From contig VFJW01000017.1 of NCBI GenBank assembly GCA_009885845.1, positions 1 through 64,000 of the forward strand: a DNA stretch of 64,000 bases. Direction: 5' to 3'. Positions 41,114-51,411 of this stretch are shown piece after piece. Source of the stretch: Geobacter sp. GTDB taxonomy: Bacteria > Desulfobacterota > Desulfuromonadia > Geobacterales > Pseudopelobacteraceae. The notes beneath the pieces were generated by a model. The model had not been told where the DNA came from. It saw only the letters and a program-made list of their open reading frames with translations, and did not search any database. Position 1 is the first letter of the stretch, and each line of letters starts with the position of its first letter. Position numbers and translations under genes: made by a program.

Positions 41114-41189
41114 AAACCATTTTTTGTGATAGTTTTTGTGATAGTCGGGGCATTTCGCCATGAATCATAAATGATTCTATGTAGTTATA

Positions 41190-41264
41190 TGGAGCGGGAA
41201 ACGAGATTCGAACTCGCGACCTCAACCTTGGGAAGGTTGCACTCTACCACTGAGTTATTCCCGC
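41190..41264 (-). tRNA. tRNA-Gly(CCC), CCA encoded
   Basis: gcgggaataactcagtggtagagtgcaaccttcccaaggttgaggtcgcgagttcgaatctcgtttcccgctcca; anticodon loop TTCCCAA. Confidence 0.97.
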
Positions 41265-41279
41265 GTTTACTTGAAAAAG

Positions 41280-41317
41280 ACAAGTCTGATTACCCGTTTC
41301 AGCGTAATCAGACTTGT
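41280..41317 (-). terminator. hairpin between tRNA-Asn and tRNA-Gly with a T-run on the minus strand
   Basis: acaagtctgattac ... gtaatcagacttgt, 14-bp perfect stem; minus-strand downstream sequence ctttttc. Confidence 0.7.
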
Positions 41318-41323
41318 TTAAAC

Positions 41324-41399
41324 TGGCTCCCCTTCGCGGACTCGAACCACGGACAAGGTGATTAACAGTCACCTGCTCTACCAACTGAGCTAAAGGGGA
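41324..41399 (-). tRNA. tRNA-Asn(GTT), CCA encoded
   Basis: tcccctttagctcagttggtagagcaggtgactgttaatcaccttgtccgtggttcgagtccgcgaaggggagcca. Confidence 0.96.
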
Positions 41400-41512
41400 A
41401 TAGGCGCTCAAAAGCGAACCGTTATCTACCACGTGCCGTGTAAAAAAGTCAACCACATTTTATTCTGAAGCTGTAATAAAATCATCGTTCAGCAGGGTTG
41501 CAGGCGACTATC

Positions 41513-42013
41513 TTATTGACCCTGCAGGTTGGCATCCTTCTGCTCCAGCTCTTTGTCCATCTCAACCCGATAGCGCAGCAGAGACTCTCCCAGATGCGGC
41601 ATTGAAAGTGCCAGGATCTGAACGGCAAACAGGCCGGCATTCTTTGCTCCCGCCTTGCCGATCGCCATCGTTGCCACCGGAATACCGGCCGGCATCTGTA
41701 CCGTTGCATACAGTGCATCCACACCATTAAGAGCGCCACCCGGCATCGGCACACCAATAACCGGAAGAATTGTTTTAGATGCAACGACTCCCGCCAGATG
41801 TGCCGCCATTCCGGCACCGGCGATGATGACCCTGATGCCCCGATCGGCCGCTTCTGAAGCAAGCGCCAACGTTCGTACCGGTGAGCGGTGCGCCGATGAA
41901 ATCCGCATTTCGTACGGAACATCGAATGACCGGAGCATATCGGCCGCTTCCTGCATTATCGGAAGATCAGTATCGCTTCCCATCATCAGTAGTACAAGCG
42001 GGTCAGTTTTCAT
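41513..42013 (-). CDS. purE: N5-carboxyaminoimidazole ribonucleotide mutase
   Basis: MGSDTDLPIMQEAADML, ISSAHRSPVRTL, IAGAGMAAHLAGVVAS. Confidence 0.95.
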   Translation of the reverse strand: MKTDPLVLLMMGSDTDLPIMQEAADMLRSFDVPYEMRISSAHRSPVRTLALASEAADRGIRVIIAGAGMAAHLAGVVASKTILPVIGVPMPGGALNGVDALYATVQMPAGIPVATMAIGKAGAKNAGLFAVQILALSMPHLGESLLRYRVEMDKELEQKDANLQGQ

Positions 42014-42055
42014 TGTTTCACCTCAGCAGTTTATCTTCAGATTTTGAAACCGGAC

Positions 42056-43330
42056 TTATGGTCGCTCAAGAGCTTTTTTGCCTATATCGCTGCGATACTG
42101 GACGCCCGGCCAGGAGATTACAGACACTCCCTGATAGGCGGCGGTTATCGCATCTTTTACTGTCGCTCCCAGAGCGGTTACACCAAGAACCCTGCCGCCG
42201 TTTGTAACACAGGCACCATCCTTTTGTGCAGTACCAGCATGAAAAACATACAGATCCGTAAGCTCTGCTGCCTGTTCCAGACCGGAAATCACATCCCCCT
42301 TCCGGTAGTCGCCCGGGTAACCTTCAGATGCCATGACAACGCAGACGGCCGCCTTGTCATGCCACTCGATACCGACTGATCCAAGATCACCATTAGCAAC
42401 CGCGAGGAGGACAGGTACGATGTCCGACTTCATTCGCATCAGCAGCGGCTGGCACTCGGGATCTCCGAAGCGGGCATTAAATTCAAGAGTTTTTACTTCG
42501 CCGTCCTTAACCATTAAACCGGCATACAATACTCCGCGATACGGACGGCCCTCTGCAGCCATACCATCCACCGTCGGCCTGATCACCTGCTGCATGGCTT
42601 TTTCATGGATTGCAGGAGAGACCACCGGTGCCGGCGAATAGGCGCCCATCCCACCGGTATTCGGCCCCAGATCATTATCAAAGACAGCTTTATGATCCTG
42701 GGCACTCACCAGCGGAATGATGTTTTTTCCATCGGTAATAACGAGAAACGATGCTTCCTCACCGGTCAGAAACTCTTCGATGACGACCCGCGAACCGGCA
42801 GCCCCGAATGCGTTGCCGCTGAGCATGTCACGAACAGCCGCAATCGCCTCTTCACACGTTTGAGCAATAATAACACCTTTACCGGCCGCCAGACCGTCGG
42901 CTTTGACCACAATAGGCGCTCCGGTGCTGGTGATGAAAGCTTCAGCCTCAGCCTGATCGGTAAAAACACCGTAGGCAGCGGTAGGCACATCGTACTTTTT
43001 CATCAGATCCTTTGAAAAAGCCTTACTCCCCTCGATGAATGCCGCTTTTTGCGACGGACCGAACACTTTGAGTCCGTGCGACTCAAACAGATCAACGATC
43101 CCGAGCGAAAGCGGCTGTTCGGGGCCTACAACGGTAAGATCGATGCTGTTTTCATAGGCAAACGCCAGCAGCCGGTCCAGTTGATCAACGGCAATCGGAA
43201 TATTTTCGGCCAGATTCGCGGTCCCCGGATTACCCGGCGCACAATAGAGCTTCGTTACAAGTGGCGATTGGGCTATTTTCCAGACCAGCGCATGTTCGCG
43301 GCCGCCGCCACCGATTACAAGTATTTTCAT
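42056..43330 (-). CDS. purD: phosphoribosylamine-glycine ligase
   Basis: MKILVIGGGGREHALVWKIAQSP, VKADGLAAGKGVIIA, EFNARFGDPECQ. Confidence 0.96.
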   Translation of the reverse strand: MKILVIGGGGREHALVWKIAQSPLVTKLYCAPGNPGTANLAENIPIAVDQLDRLLAFAYENSIDLTVVGPEQPLSLGIVDLFESHGLKVFGPSQKAAFIEGSKAFSKDLMKKYDVPTAAYGVFTDQAEAEAFITSTGAPIVVKADGLAAGKGVIIAQTCEEAIAAVRDMLSGNAFGAAGSRVVIEEFLTGEEASFLVITDGKNIIPLVSAQDHKAVFDNDLGPNTGGMGAYSPAPVVSPAIHEKAMQQVIRPTVDGMAAEGRPYRGVLYAGLMVKDGEVKTLEFNARFGDPECQPLLMRMKSDIVPVLLAVANGDLGSVGIEWHDKAAVCVVMASEGYPGDYRKGDVISGLEQAAELTDLYVFHAGTAQKDGACVTNGGRVLGVTALGATVKDAITAAYQGVSVISWPGVQYRSDIGKKALERP

Positions 43331-43389
43331 ATAAACACCTCAAGCAGATAATAGTATTCGTATTGCAACTCCCGGCAACGTCTCGACGA

Positions 43390-43500
43390 AGACAGATTTG
43401 AGATGATAACAAGACGGCGAGGCAAAAACGACGCAGGCATAGCCTTATGCTATGTCGAGGAGTTTTTGACGAGCCGACGCCGTTTGCGCTCAAATATGGC
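43390..43500. repeat. intergenic palindromic repeat element (copy B)
   Basis: agatttgagatgataacaag...ggcgaggcaaaaacgacg...gcatagccttatgctatgtcgaggagtttttgacgagccgacgccgtttgcgctcaaatatgg; same architecture as copy A. Confidence 0.6.
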
Positions 43501-43506
43501 TTTGTC

Positions 43507-45069
43507 TTAGTGCCGGAAATGCCTCATACCGGTGAAGAGCATAGCAATCCCATGCTCATTGGCGGCTTTTATAACCTCTTCATCGCGGACACTGCCGCCG
43601 GTCTGTATGATCGCGGTTACACCCGCTTCTGCTGCGGCATCGACGCCGTCACGAAACGGGAAGAAGGCATCCGAGGCAAGCACCGTACCCCGGGTGTCAA
43701 GCAGCGCTTTCTGAACAGCAATCTTGGACGAATCAACACGGGACATCTGACCGGCACCAATGCCGACCGTCTGGTCACGGTTACTGAATACAATGGCATT
43801 CGACTTAACGTGCTTGCAGACCCGCCAGGCAAAATCAAGCGCCTCGTATTCTGAAACAGTCGGAGTTCGCTCGGTTACCACACGACATTCAAGGGCATTG
43901 ACCATTCCCAGGTCACGACCTTGCAGCAGTACTCCACCGGTAACACGCTTCAGATCGAATCCTCCGGCGACATAGCTGTCAAGTAGCGGCACCTGCATGA
44001 CACGTATATTCTTTTTAGAGGCAAATATTTCCAGAGCTTCTGCACTGTAACCGGGTGCAATAACCGCCTCCAGAAAGGTGGAGGTCAGCTCATGTGCCGT
44101 TTCTGCATCAACGGTGCGGTTAAAACCGACGATACCGCCGAAAGCTGAAACCGGATCACATTCACGAGCTTTGAGGTAGGCGGTCAGCGGCGAGTCTGCC
44201 AGCGCAACACCGCAAGGATTGGTGTGCTTGATGATAACAGCGGCACTCTGTTCAAATTCCTTGACGGTTTCAATGGCAGCGTCCAGATCAATGATATTGT
44301 TAAAGGAGAGTTCTTTACCCTGAAGCTGCCGGGCGTTGGAAACACACGGCTCGGAAATGCGGCTCTCAACATAAAAGGCGGCTGTTTGATGAGGATTTTC
44401 GCCATAACGAAGGTCCTGGGCTTTTTTGACCTGCAGAGTGAATGTGGCGGGATAATTCTGCACTTCACCCGAAAGCCGTGACCCCAGATAGTTGGATATT
44501 GCCCCGTCGTAGGCAGCAGTGTGTTGAAACACCTTGACCGCAAGAGAAAAGTTGGTGGTGACTGAAACAGAGCCGGAAGAGACTTTCATCTCTTCGAGCA
44601 CCCGCGCATAGTCGGCACTGTCAACCAGTACGGTAACATCAGGATAGTTTTTGGCCGCTGAGCGGAGCATGGTCGGGCCACCGATATCGATATTTTCGAT
44701 GGCCTCCTCAAGATGACATCCCTCCCTGGCTATTGCTGACTCAAAGGGATACAGGTTTACGACTACCATGTCGATGTTCTCGATGCCATGTTCGTTCATT
44801 TTGGCAACATGTTCAGGATTCGAACGCATTCCCAGCAGACCGCCATGCACCTTGGGGTGCAGGGTTTTCACCCGGCCATCCAGCATTTCCGGAAAACCGG
44901 TAAATTCTGAGACATCCTTGACGGTCAAACCGGCTTTCCGCAGCATACTTGCAGTACCGCCGGTGGAGAGCAGTTCTACTCCATATCCTGCCAATTGCTG
45001 TGCAAATTCAATAATTCCGTTTTTGTCAGAGACACTGATCAGCGCTCTGGTGATTTTAGCCATGCTCAT
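43507..45069 (-). CDS. purH: bifunctional AICAR transformylase / IMP cyclohydrolase
   Basis: [54 protein letters not shown]. Confidence 0.96.
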   Translation of the reverse strand: MSMAKITRALISVSDKNGIIEFAQQLAGYGVELLSTGGTASMLRKAGLTVKDVSEFTGFPEMLDGRVKTLHPKVHGGLLGMRSNPEHVAKMNEHGIENIDMVVVNLYPFESAIAREGCHLEEAIENIDIGGPTMLRSAAKNYPDVTVLVDSADYARVLEEMKVSSGSVSVTTNFSLAVKVFQHTAAYDGAISNYLGSRLSGEVQNYPATFTLQVKKAQDLRYGENPHQTAAFYVESRISEPCVSNARQLQGKELSFNNIIDLDAAIETVKEFEQSAAVIIKHTNPCGVALADSPLTAYLKARECDPVSAFGGIVGFNRTVDAETAHELTSTFLEAVIAPGYSAEALEIFASKKNIRVMQVPLLDSYVAGGFDLKRVTGGVLLQGRDLGMVNALECRVVTERTPTVSEYEALDFAWRVCKHVKSNAIVFSNRDQTVGIGAGQMSRVDSSKIAVQKALLDTRGTVLASDAFFPFRDGVDAAAEAGVTAIIQTGGSVRDEEVIKAANEHGIAMLFTGMRHFRH

Positions 45070-45170
45070 ACTCCTTGTTTAGTACGTGGGAATAAACACT
45101 CACCGCGGATCCGTTCCGAAGTGATAAAATGGAAATGTGTACCACGTTTCAGTCAGAATTTCCAACCATT

Positions 45171-46310
45171 CTATGTGAGATACACCCTCGGCACCCGCTT
45201 GCTGATACCGCAAAAAATCGCATACGGGATGGTATCCGCCAGGGTTGCCAGCTCTTCAGCATGAATACAGTTTCCCGCATCGTCAGGTCCCATCAGGGTC
45301 ACGGCATCACCCACTGCGACTCCTTCAATGCCGGTCACATCGAGCATGATCCAATCCATACAGACCGTCCCGACAACTCGGACACGCTGTCCACGGATCA
45401 AGACTTCACCTCGATTGGTGAGGGTGCGGGGATACCCGTCAGCATAACCGACCGGAACACTGGCAATCAGAGTACGCCGATCGGCGGTAAAACGGCGCCC
45501 GTAGCTGATGGCGGTTCCCGGTTCTACCCATTTGAGCATGGCGACGCAACTTTTAAGTCGCATAACCGGCTTGAGATCAAGCCTTCCTTTGAAATCGGCA
45601 GACGGCAAAGCACCATACAAAGCGATTCCAGGTCTGACCAGATTGCAGTCGGGGATATTCCCCTGTAATGCTGCGGCACTGTTGGCGATATGAATATAGT
45701 GCGGAGAATATCCTGCAGCGCGTATTTCTGCCAATGTCCTGGCAAAGCGCTCGCCTTGCAACAGAGTATACCTTTGGCCGGATTCATCAAGTTCATCTGC
45801 TACGGCAAAATGAGAAATCAGACCTTCGAGGGATATATGTTTTAATTTTTTCAGCTCTTCCAAAAAAAGGGGAATCTCGTCACTGGGCACACCAAGTCGC
45901 CCCATACCGGTATCGACCTTGAGATGAACCTGCGCCCGACGAAACAGTTTGCCCGTGGAAGCAGCCTGATTAAGCGCCTGAGCCTGTTCCAGTGAAAAAA
46001 TCACTGTAGACAGGTTGTACCCAATACATTGCCGTTCCTGGCCGGGATAGACGCCGCCAAGGAGAAGGATCGGCTTGTCACAGCCGCTTTTACGGAGTTG
46101 AATGCCTTCAGCCAGGAATGCAACGCCAAATGCGTTAACTCCCAGAGATTCCAATTCCCGACTGATATCCATAAAGCCGTGTCCGTAAGCATCTGCTTTT
46201 ACCACCGCAAGAATATCTGTCTGCTGCGGCAGCAATGAACGGATCAGGTGGTAATTGTGTTTCAGTGCGGAGAGATCAATCTCGGCGTATGTCGGACGTC
46301 CATCGAACAA
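45171..46310 (-). CDS. alr: alanine racemase
   Basis: [38 protein letters not shown]. Confidence 0.95.
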   Translation of the reverse strand: MFDGRPTYAEIDLSALKHNYHLIRSLLPQQTDILAVVKADAYGHGFMDISRELESLGVNAFGVAFLAEGIQLRKSGCDKPILLLGGVYPGQERQCIGYNLSTVIFSLEQAQALNQAASTGKLFRRAQVHLKVDTGMGRLGVPSDEIPLFLEELKKLKHISLEGLISHFAVADELDESGQRYTLLQGERFARTLAEIRAAGYSPHYIHIANSAAALQGNIPDCNLVRPGIALYGALPSADFKGRLDLKPVMRLKSCVAMLKWVEPGTAISYGRRFTADRRTLIASVPVGYADGYPRTLTNRGEVLIRGQRVRVVGTVCMDWIMLDVTGIEGVAVGDAVTLMGPDDAGNCIHAEELATLADTIPYAIFCGISKRVPRVYLT

Positions 46311-46341
46311 AATAGCATCACCTCAGGTTTAAGTTCAGCTT

Positions 46342-46404
46342 TCAGCAATCAGCAATCAGCATTCAAAATTCAAAATTCAAAATCCAAAATCCAAAATCCA
46401 AAAT
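46342..46404. repeat. short tandem repeat tract (cagcaat; ttcaaaa/tccaaaa heptads)
   Basis: ttcagcaatcagcaatcagcattcaaaattcaaaattcaaaatccaaaatccaaaatccaaaattg. Confidence 0.8.
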
Positions 46405-46418
46405 TGCTTTTCAAGCCG

Positions 46419-48767
46419 TTACAAGATCAGTTTTTTCCGCGCAGTTGCCAGACAGCGGGCCATATCGGCACTGCTGCGACACGTCAGTACCGTCCGCGCC
46501 AGACGGCGGCACACTTCAAAGCTGTTGTTCCGGATCGCCTGTTTCACAATCGGTATACTGGGGGCGGAGAGGCTGAATTCTCGAACCCCCATCCCGGTCA
46601 AAAGGAGGGCACATAATGGATCAGCCACCATTTCTCCGCAGACCGACACTTTTTTACCGGCTTTGTTGGCAGCATCGGCAACACGTTTAATGGAATGCAG
46701 GACCGCCGGGTGGTATGGATCATAATACTGCCTGACACTGGCATTGTTGCGGTCAGCTGCAAGCGTGTACTGGATCAGGTCATTGGTGCCGATACTGACA
46801 TAATCGACCTCCTGAATCAGATAGTCGATAATCTGCACAGCGGCGGGCACTTCGATCATGATTCCGAACGGGATATAGCCGGGAACATCATATCCTTCAC
46901 GCAGCAGTTCATTTCTGACAGAAGTGAGAATTTCTCTGATCTGACGGATTTCATCAAGGCTGCTGACCAGTGGAAACATGATCGTCGCATTTCCGGCATG
47001 AGCTGCAAGTAAAATACCGGCCAGCTGTTCCTTGAAGATGTCCTGGCGATCCAGCGAAACCCGAATCGAGCGCCACCCCAAAAACGGATTATCTTCATGT
47101 GGATACGGAAAATAAGAAAGTCCCTTATCACCACCGATATCAAGAGTACGGATATTAACAGTCTGGCCGGGGAATCCTTCGAGAACCTTTCGATAGATTC
47201 CGGCCTGCTCTTCACGACCCGGAAATGCGGTGCGCGCCATGTAGGGAAATTCGGTACGATAGAGCCCGACACCCTCGGCACCATGCAAATTCGCCACCCG
47301 GACATCAGAAACCAGGCCGATGTTGGCACTAAGAGCAATCGCGACACCATCGGTCGTAATCGCGGGCAGGTCTCGAAGACCTTCCATCTCCTTCATTCTG
47401 CCGACATACTCCTGTTCGAGACGCACGTACTCTATTTTGACAACGGCATTCGGGTTGAGAAAGACATGCCCCGATGTGCCGTCAATTATGATTTCATCTT
47501 TGACATTAGCAGCTGCCATTACCCCCTGCACACCGAGTACAGCAGGGATGCCAAGAGATTTTGCCATAATTGCGGCATGAGAATAGGCGTTACCCTTTTC
47601 CGTCACAATGCCGAGAATTTTGTCCGGATCGAGCATTGCCAGGTTGGAGGGAAAAATCTCGTCAGCCACGAGTACCCGTTTTTCCTTGAGCGTCACCTCA
47701 CTGGAATTATTACCTTCAATGGCATCGATCACCCGCCGCCCGATGTCTTCCATATCCGCCGAACGCTCGCGCAGATACGGATCCTCCATGGCAGAAAAAG
47801 CCTGGATGTAATGCTGAACAACATCATGAACCGCACGGGTCGCGCCCATCCCCACTTCGATCAGATCAGTTACCTTGGCTGAGAAACTCCGATCTTCCAG
47901 AATCATCAGATGGGTATGGAAGATAGCGGCATCATCGGCCGAGAGCGTCTCACTGACCCGTTTTTCCATGTAAATAGTCTGGATCTTGGCCTTTTCAAGA
48001 GCCTGCAAAAATTTATGCTGTTCTTCAGCAGCAGTACCTACCTTGGCAAGTTTGATTACTTTGTCATTGAATCGGTCAAGGATGTATATTTTCCCTCGAC
48101 TGAAACCGGCCGAGACTGCGGTTCCAACCAGCGTCCTCGATACAGGAGTTCTCTTCGTGCTCCTGGAACCGGAAGATGCCGCTTCACCTTCAGATCCGTT
48201 GCGGATTTTGGCAAGCTCCTTCTCAAACCAGGCCCGTTCCTGTTCCTTGTTCTGAATCGAATCAAGCAACCGACCGGTATGAACGATGCTCCCGATCTGA
48301 AATGAGATGGTACGCAGAATGCTGATTTCGTCGAGGCTGAAACTGCGTGTTTCGCGGGTCTGCACTACGATGACGCCAATCGGGGCCTTATGCTCGAACA
48401 GCGGCAATCCCAGAAACGAGAGAAACCGTTCCTCTTTCGCCTCCTTGAAATATTTGAAGCGCGGATGCGCCGGGGCATTATCGGTCATAACCATCGCGCG
48501 GGTTTCAACGGCAAGACCGGTCAGACCTTCATGAACCTTCATGGAGATCCGATTGACGGAAGATCTGGAAAGTCCTTTGGTTGCTTTCAGAGTCAGGGTC
48601 TCGCCATCTTTCTCGAGCAGATAGATAGAACAGACATCGCTCCCCATCCGTTTGGCGACCAGGGTGACGATATTGTCGAGCGTATCCTGCAGATCATGTG
48701 AATGCAGGATAATCGAACTGATGTCTTCTAATGTGCGTAAACCGAGAGATTGCTGTGGTTCTTTCAT
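46419..48767 (-). CDS. ptsP: PTS enzyme I-Ntr (GAF-domain phosphoenolpyruvate-protein phosphotransferase)
   Basis: N-terminal GAF domain; EKGNAYSHAAIMAKSLGIPAV active site; GVGLYRTEFPYM; SIGTNDLIQYTLAADR. Confidence 0.94.
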   Translation of the reverse strand: MKEPQQSLGLRTLEDISSIILHSHDLQDTLDNIVTLVAKRMGSDVCSIYLLEKDGETLTLKATKGLSRSSVNRISMKVHEGLTGLAVETRAMVMTDNAPAHPRFKYFKEAKEERFLSFLGLPLFEHKAPIGVIVVQTRETRSFSLDEISILRTISFQIGSIVHTGRLLDSIQNKEQERAWFEKELAKIRNGSEGEAASSGSRSTKRTPVSRTLVGTAVSAGFSRGKIYILDRFNDKVIKLAKVGTAAEEQHKFLQALEKAKIQTIYMEKRVSETLSADDAAIFHTHLMILEDRSFSAKVTDLIEVGMGATRAVHDVVQHYIQAFSAMEDPYLRERSADMEDIGRRVIDAIEGNNSSEVTLKEKRVLVADEIFPSNLAMLDPDKILGIVTEKGNAYSHAAIMAKSLGIPAVLGVQGVMAAANVKDEIIIDGTSGHVFLNPNAVVKIEYVRLEQEYVGRMKEMEGLRDLPAITTDGVAIALSANIGLVSDVRVANLHGAEGVGLYRTEFPYMARTAFPGREEQAGIYRKVLEGFPGQTVNIRTLDIGGDKGLSYFPYPHEDNPFLGWRSIRVSLDRQDIFKEQLAGILLAAHAGNATIMFPLVSSLDEIRQIREILTSVRNELLREGYDVPGYIPFGIMIEVPAAVQIIDYLIQEVDYVSIGTNDLIQYTLAADRNNASVRQYYDPYHPAVLHSIKRVADAANKAGKKVSVCGEMVADPLCALLLTGMGVREFSLSAPSIPIVKQAIRNNSFEVCRRLARTVLTCRSSADMARCLATARKKLIL

Positions 48768-48825
48768 ACCTGTCCCTGAAGCAGAAAATATCTTTGATGG
48801 AAAATAGGTGTTTTAGCTCATAAAC

Positions 48826-49797
48826 TCAAGGATTACCGCGCTTGAGCGTACCACGTGCCTTTAAAATCCGGTCACTCTCTTCCCGTTTACGCTCTGACTG
48901 TGCTTTTTCGCCCTTCATTTCATATATTCTGGACATCTCAAGCAGATCATGTGCAGCGCCCTCCGGATCACCGCCGTTACTGCTTGTGTCATAGGCCCGT
49001 CGATAATAATCCAGAGCCTGATCAGGATAATTTTGCGCCAGTGACAGAAGCGCAAGAGCACGGAGATCGGCGGATATTTTTCTGCTTTTGCCGAGACTTT
49101 TGTCAATAACAAGCGCCTGATTGTAGAATTCAGCAGCTTCGATTTTTCTATTTCCGGTAGCAAGAATATCCCCTAAAAGCCGGAGGGAATTTGCCTCCTC
49201 ATGTTGGATTGCTTCCCCTCTGTTTAGTGAGAGGGCTTCCAGCGACTTCAACTCAGCCTGGGCCACCTCCCCCTTCAAAAACAGAATCCTGGCCAGAAGA
49301 TTAATTCTCGCACCTGCGTTTGAATCTTTTTCGGCAGCGACAGCCTTTCCGGCCCACTCATACGCATTATCAAGTTCCCCTGACATCAGTGTTACCAATG
49401 CCATTTCAAATGCGACTTCAGAGTAAAGCTTCGAGCGGGGGGTAGCGAGAGAGACTGCTTCCGTTACACTGGCGCGCGCGTTCTTATAATCCCTGTCAGT
49501 GCGAAGAACTCTTGAGCTGTTTACCAATGCGACAACAATCCCGTCACTGTTTTCTATTGATCGGTACACCCTGAGCGCCTCGGCAAAGTACTCAAGAGCC
49601 ATTGAGTTTTCTCCCCGTGCTTCGGCTTTAATACCGCGCTGATTATGCTGTATCGCTTCCATCTGAGCGGCAGGTTGCGTAACCGGGTTTTTTCCGGCAC
49701 AGCCGACGGTAAAAATCAGCATGGTAGATGCTAACAACAGGCTCCAGACTACCTGCCCCATTCTGTGATACCTATTCATGGCTGTCACCCGGGACAA
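48826..49797 (-). CDS. TPR-repeat lipoprotein
   Basis: Lipobox-like LIFTVGCAGK, several TPR-like helical repeats. Confidence 0.75.
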   Translation of the reverse strand: MSRVTAMNRYHRMGQVVWSLLLASTMLIFTVGCAGKNPVTQPAAQMEAIQHNQRGIKAEARGENSMALEYFAEALRVYRSIENSDGIVVALVNSSRVLRTDRDYKNARASVTEAVSLATPRSKLYSEVAFEMALVTLMSGELDNAYEWAGKAVAAEKDSNAGARINLLARILFLKGEVAQAELKSLEALSLNRGEAIQHEEANSLRLLGDILATGNRKIEAAEFYNQALVIDKSLGKSRKISADLRALALLSLAQNYPDQALDYYRRAYDTSSNGGDPEGAAHDLLEMSRIYEMKGEKAQSERKREESDRILKARGTLKRGNP

Positions 49798-50746
49798 AGT
49801 CTATCTCATTCGGTGCAGGAGCGGAACTTTTCAGCGGCCAGATATCCATAACTGCATCAATAGCCTTATTGGCCCTGTGAAGTGCATCTTCTGCGCTGTT
49901 TAGCAAAACGGGTGTTTTAGGCAGTGCTTTACCGGTAATTTTCTCCAGATTACTGCTGGTCTTTTCCAGATTGTCCATCGTAGTGGCTGCTTTTTCCAGA
50001 AGCTTCGGAAGTTTTTGTTCAAACGCAGCCACAGATCTGTCTGCTTTTTCCAGAACAGGGTCAATGGCTTTGATTCTGACACCGGCATCTCTCATCAGGG
50101 TCTCGGCATCACTGGATATGCGACCGACTTTCAGTCTGGATTCAACCATCAACTCATCTATTTTTTCTCTTGTACCATGCAGGTCAGTGGTAATTTCTCT
50201 GATATTTTTCATTGACTGCTTGATGTCTCCATTGGGGTCATTAACGTAATTTATAATTTCTTTCACTTCGATCAGCACCGGCTTGACCCTTTCTGCAATA
50301 TCATTGGCTATTTCCTCAAGCCCCTTGGTGTTCTCAAAGGTGATAAACGCTCCATCGTTCAGAACTTCTGAACCGGCCTTTCCGACAGAAACTTCAATGA
50401 TGCTGTCACCAATCATCCCCTCCTTGACTAATTTTGCGACCGAATCACTTTTTATCCATTTCTGGTATTTTTTTTCGATCTGTATCTCAATATCCACTTT
50501 TGCCTGTTCGTTCAGAGATATCGAATTAATCCTGCCGATACGGAAACCGGAGAGCTTTACGGGCATACCCCGGGAGAATCCGGTGCCTCTGTCCGCGGAA
50601 AACTTGAGCAGATATTTTTGGGTGAACATGTCTTTATCAACACCAATGAAAATGACAACGGCTAAAAATCCGAGAGTGGCAACAACGGCAAAAATGCCGA
50701 TTTTCTTTTCCAGGTGCCTGAAACGGCTGTCTTCTTCTATACTCAT
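49772..50746 (-). CDS. MlaD/MCE family protein
   Basis: KYLLKFSADRGTGFSRGMPVKLSGFRIGRINSISLNEQAKVDIEIQIE; coiled-coil C-terminus. Confidence 0.9.
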   Translation of the reverse strand: MSIEEDSRFRHLEKKIGIFAVVATLGFLAVVIFIGVDKDMFTQKYLLKFSADRGTGFSRGMPVKLSGFRIGRINSISLNEQAKVDIEIQIEKKYQKWIKSDSVAKLVKEGMIGDSIIEVSVGKAGSEVLNDGAFITFENTKGLEEIANDIAERVKPVLIEVKEIINYVNDPNGDIKQSMKNIREITTDLHGTREKIDELMVESRLKVGRISSDAETLMRDAGVRIKAIDPVLEKADRSVAAFEQKLPKLLEKAATTMDNLEKTSSNLEKITGKALPKTPVLLNSAEDALHRANKAIDAVMDIWPLKSSAPAPNEIDFVPGDSHE

Positions 50747-51411
50747 ATACCCTGCCCCCTGATAAGATTCACTAACCCGGCTTCAGGAAGAAACCGGGCA
50801 GTATCCTGCCTGGCTGTTATGAAAAGAGAGGCTCTTCCCGGTTTTTCATGATGGAACTCCCCGGCAACGCTGAAAAACAGTTCCATCTCTTTTTGATCAA
50901 GCCTTGATGCCGGAGATTCATACAGCATGAAATCGGGAGCTGTTATCATTGCCCTGGCAAATCCGATCATCTTTTTCTGTACAGCGGTCAGAGTACTTGT
51001 GGCAGCCATAAGCTTACCGGTTATACCGAGACGATCAAGAACAGCCATTGCCCGTTCCTTAATCTCACCATGGCTCAACTGCTGATGATAATGTAGGGGC
51101 AGCGTGAGGTTTTCCCACACCGTGAGATTTGACACCAACCCTCCAGCCGGGGAGACAATACCGATTTTACTACGGATGTCTCTCAGTTCCCGATCAGAAA
51201 GTGACGTTGAATCAGAATTATGCAGGTAAATCTTTCCGGAACGAGGCTTGTCCAGACACAAAAAAAGCCTGGCAAGCTGCCAATTTATCTCTTCTTTGGG
51301 GGTAACAAGAATAGTCATGCTTCCACGTGCGACGGCAAATGAGATCGGAACCGGGATCTCCTGCTGAAATAATTGCTCAACCCTGAGTATTTCAGCCATT
51401 TCACTGTTCAT
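50743..51411 (-). CDS. degenerate ABC ATPase-like protein (MlaF position)
   Basis: ABC-fold pattern (DKPRSGKIYL, VSNLTVWENLTLPLHYH, FARAMITAPDFMLYESP) but no Walker A GxxGxGK[ST]. Confidence 0.78.
   Translation of the reverse strand: MNSEMAEILRVEQLFQQEIPVPISFAVARGSMTILVTPKEEINWQLARLFLCLDKPRSGKIYLHNSDSTSLSDRELRDIRSKIGIVSPAGGLVSNLTVWENLTLPLHYHQQLSHGEIKERAMAVLDRLGITGKLMAATSTLTAVQKKMIGFARAMITAPDFMLYESPASRLDQKEMELFFSVAGEFHHEKPGRASLFITARQDTARFLPEAGLVNLIRGQGI

Larger units (their letters stand above)
32695..41212. mobile_element. tRNA-Gly-integrated genetic element (IME/satellite-like)
   Basis: 24-bp direct repeats at both ends, tyrosine integrase next to the intact tRNA, excisionase-like HTH, Rep_trans-like initiator, cargo with lower GC than the flanks. 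Confidence 0.85.

Noticed and set aside
32695-41212. Prophage interpretation of the element
   Set aside because: No capsid, terminase, portal, tail or lysis genes; integrase plus Rep_trans-like gene fits an IME or satellite better.
46342-46404. Possible CRISPR-like array
   Set aside because: Contiguous heptad tandem repeats with no unique spacers and no cas genes in the window.
50743-51411. Treating the MlaF-position gene as a frameshifted pseudogene
   Set aside because: The frame is fully open, overlaps both neighbours by a few bases and keeps the overall ABC fold pattern; motif loss is by substitution.
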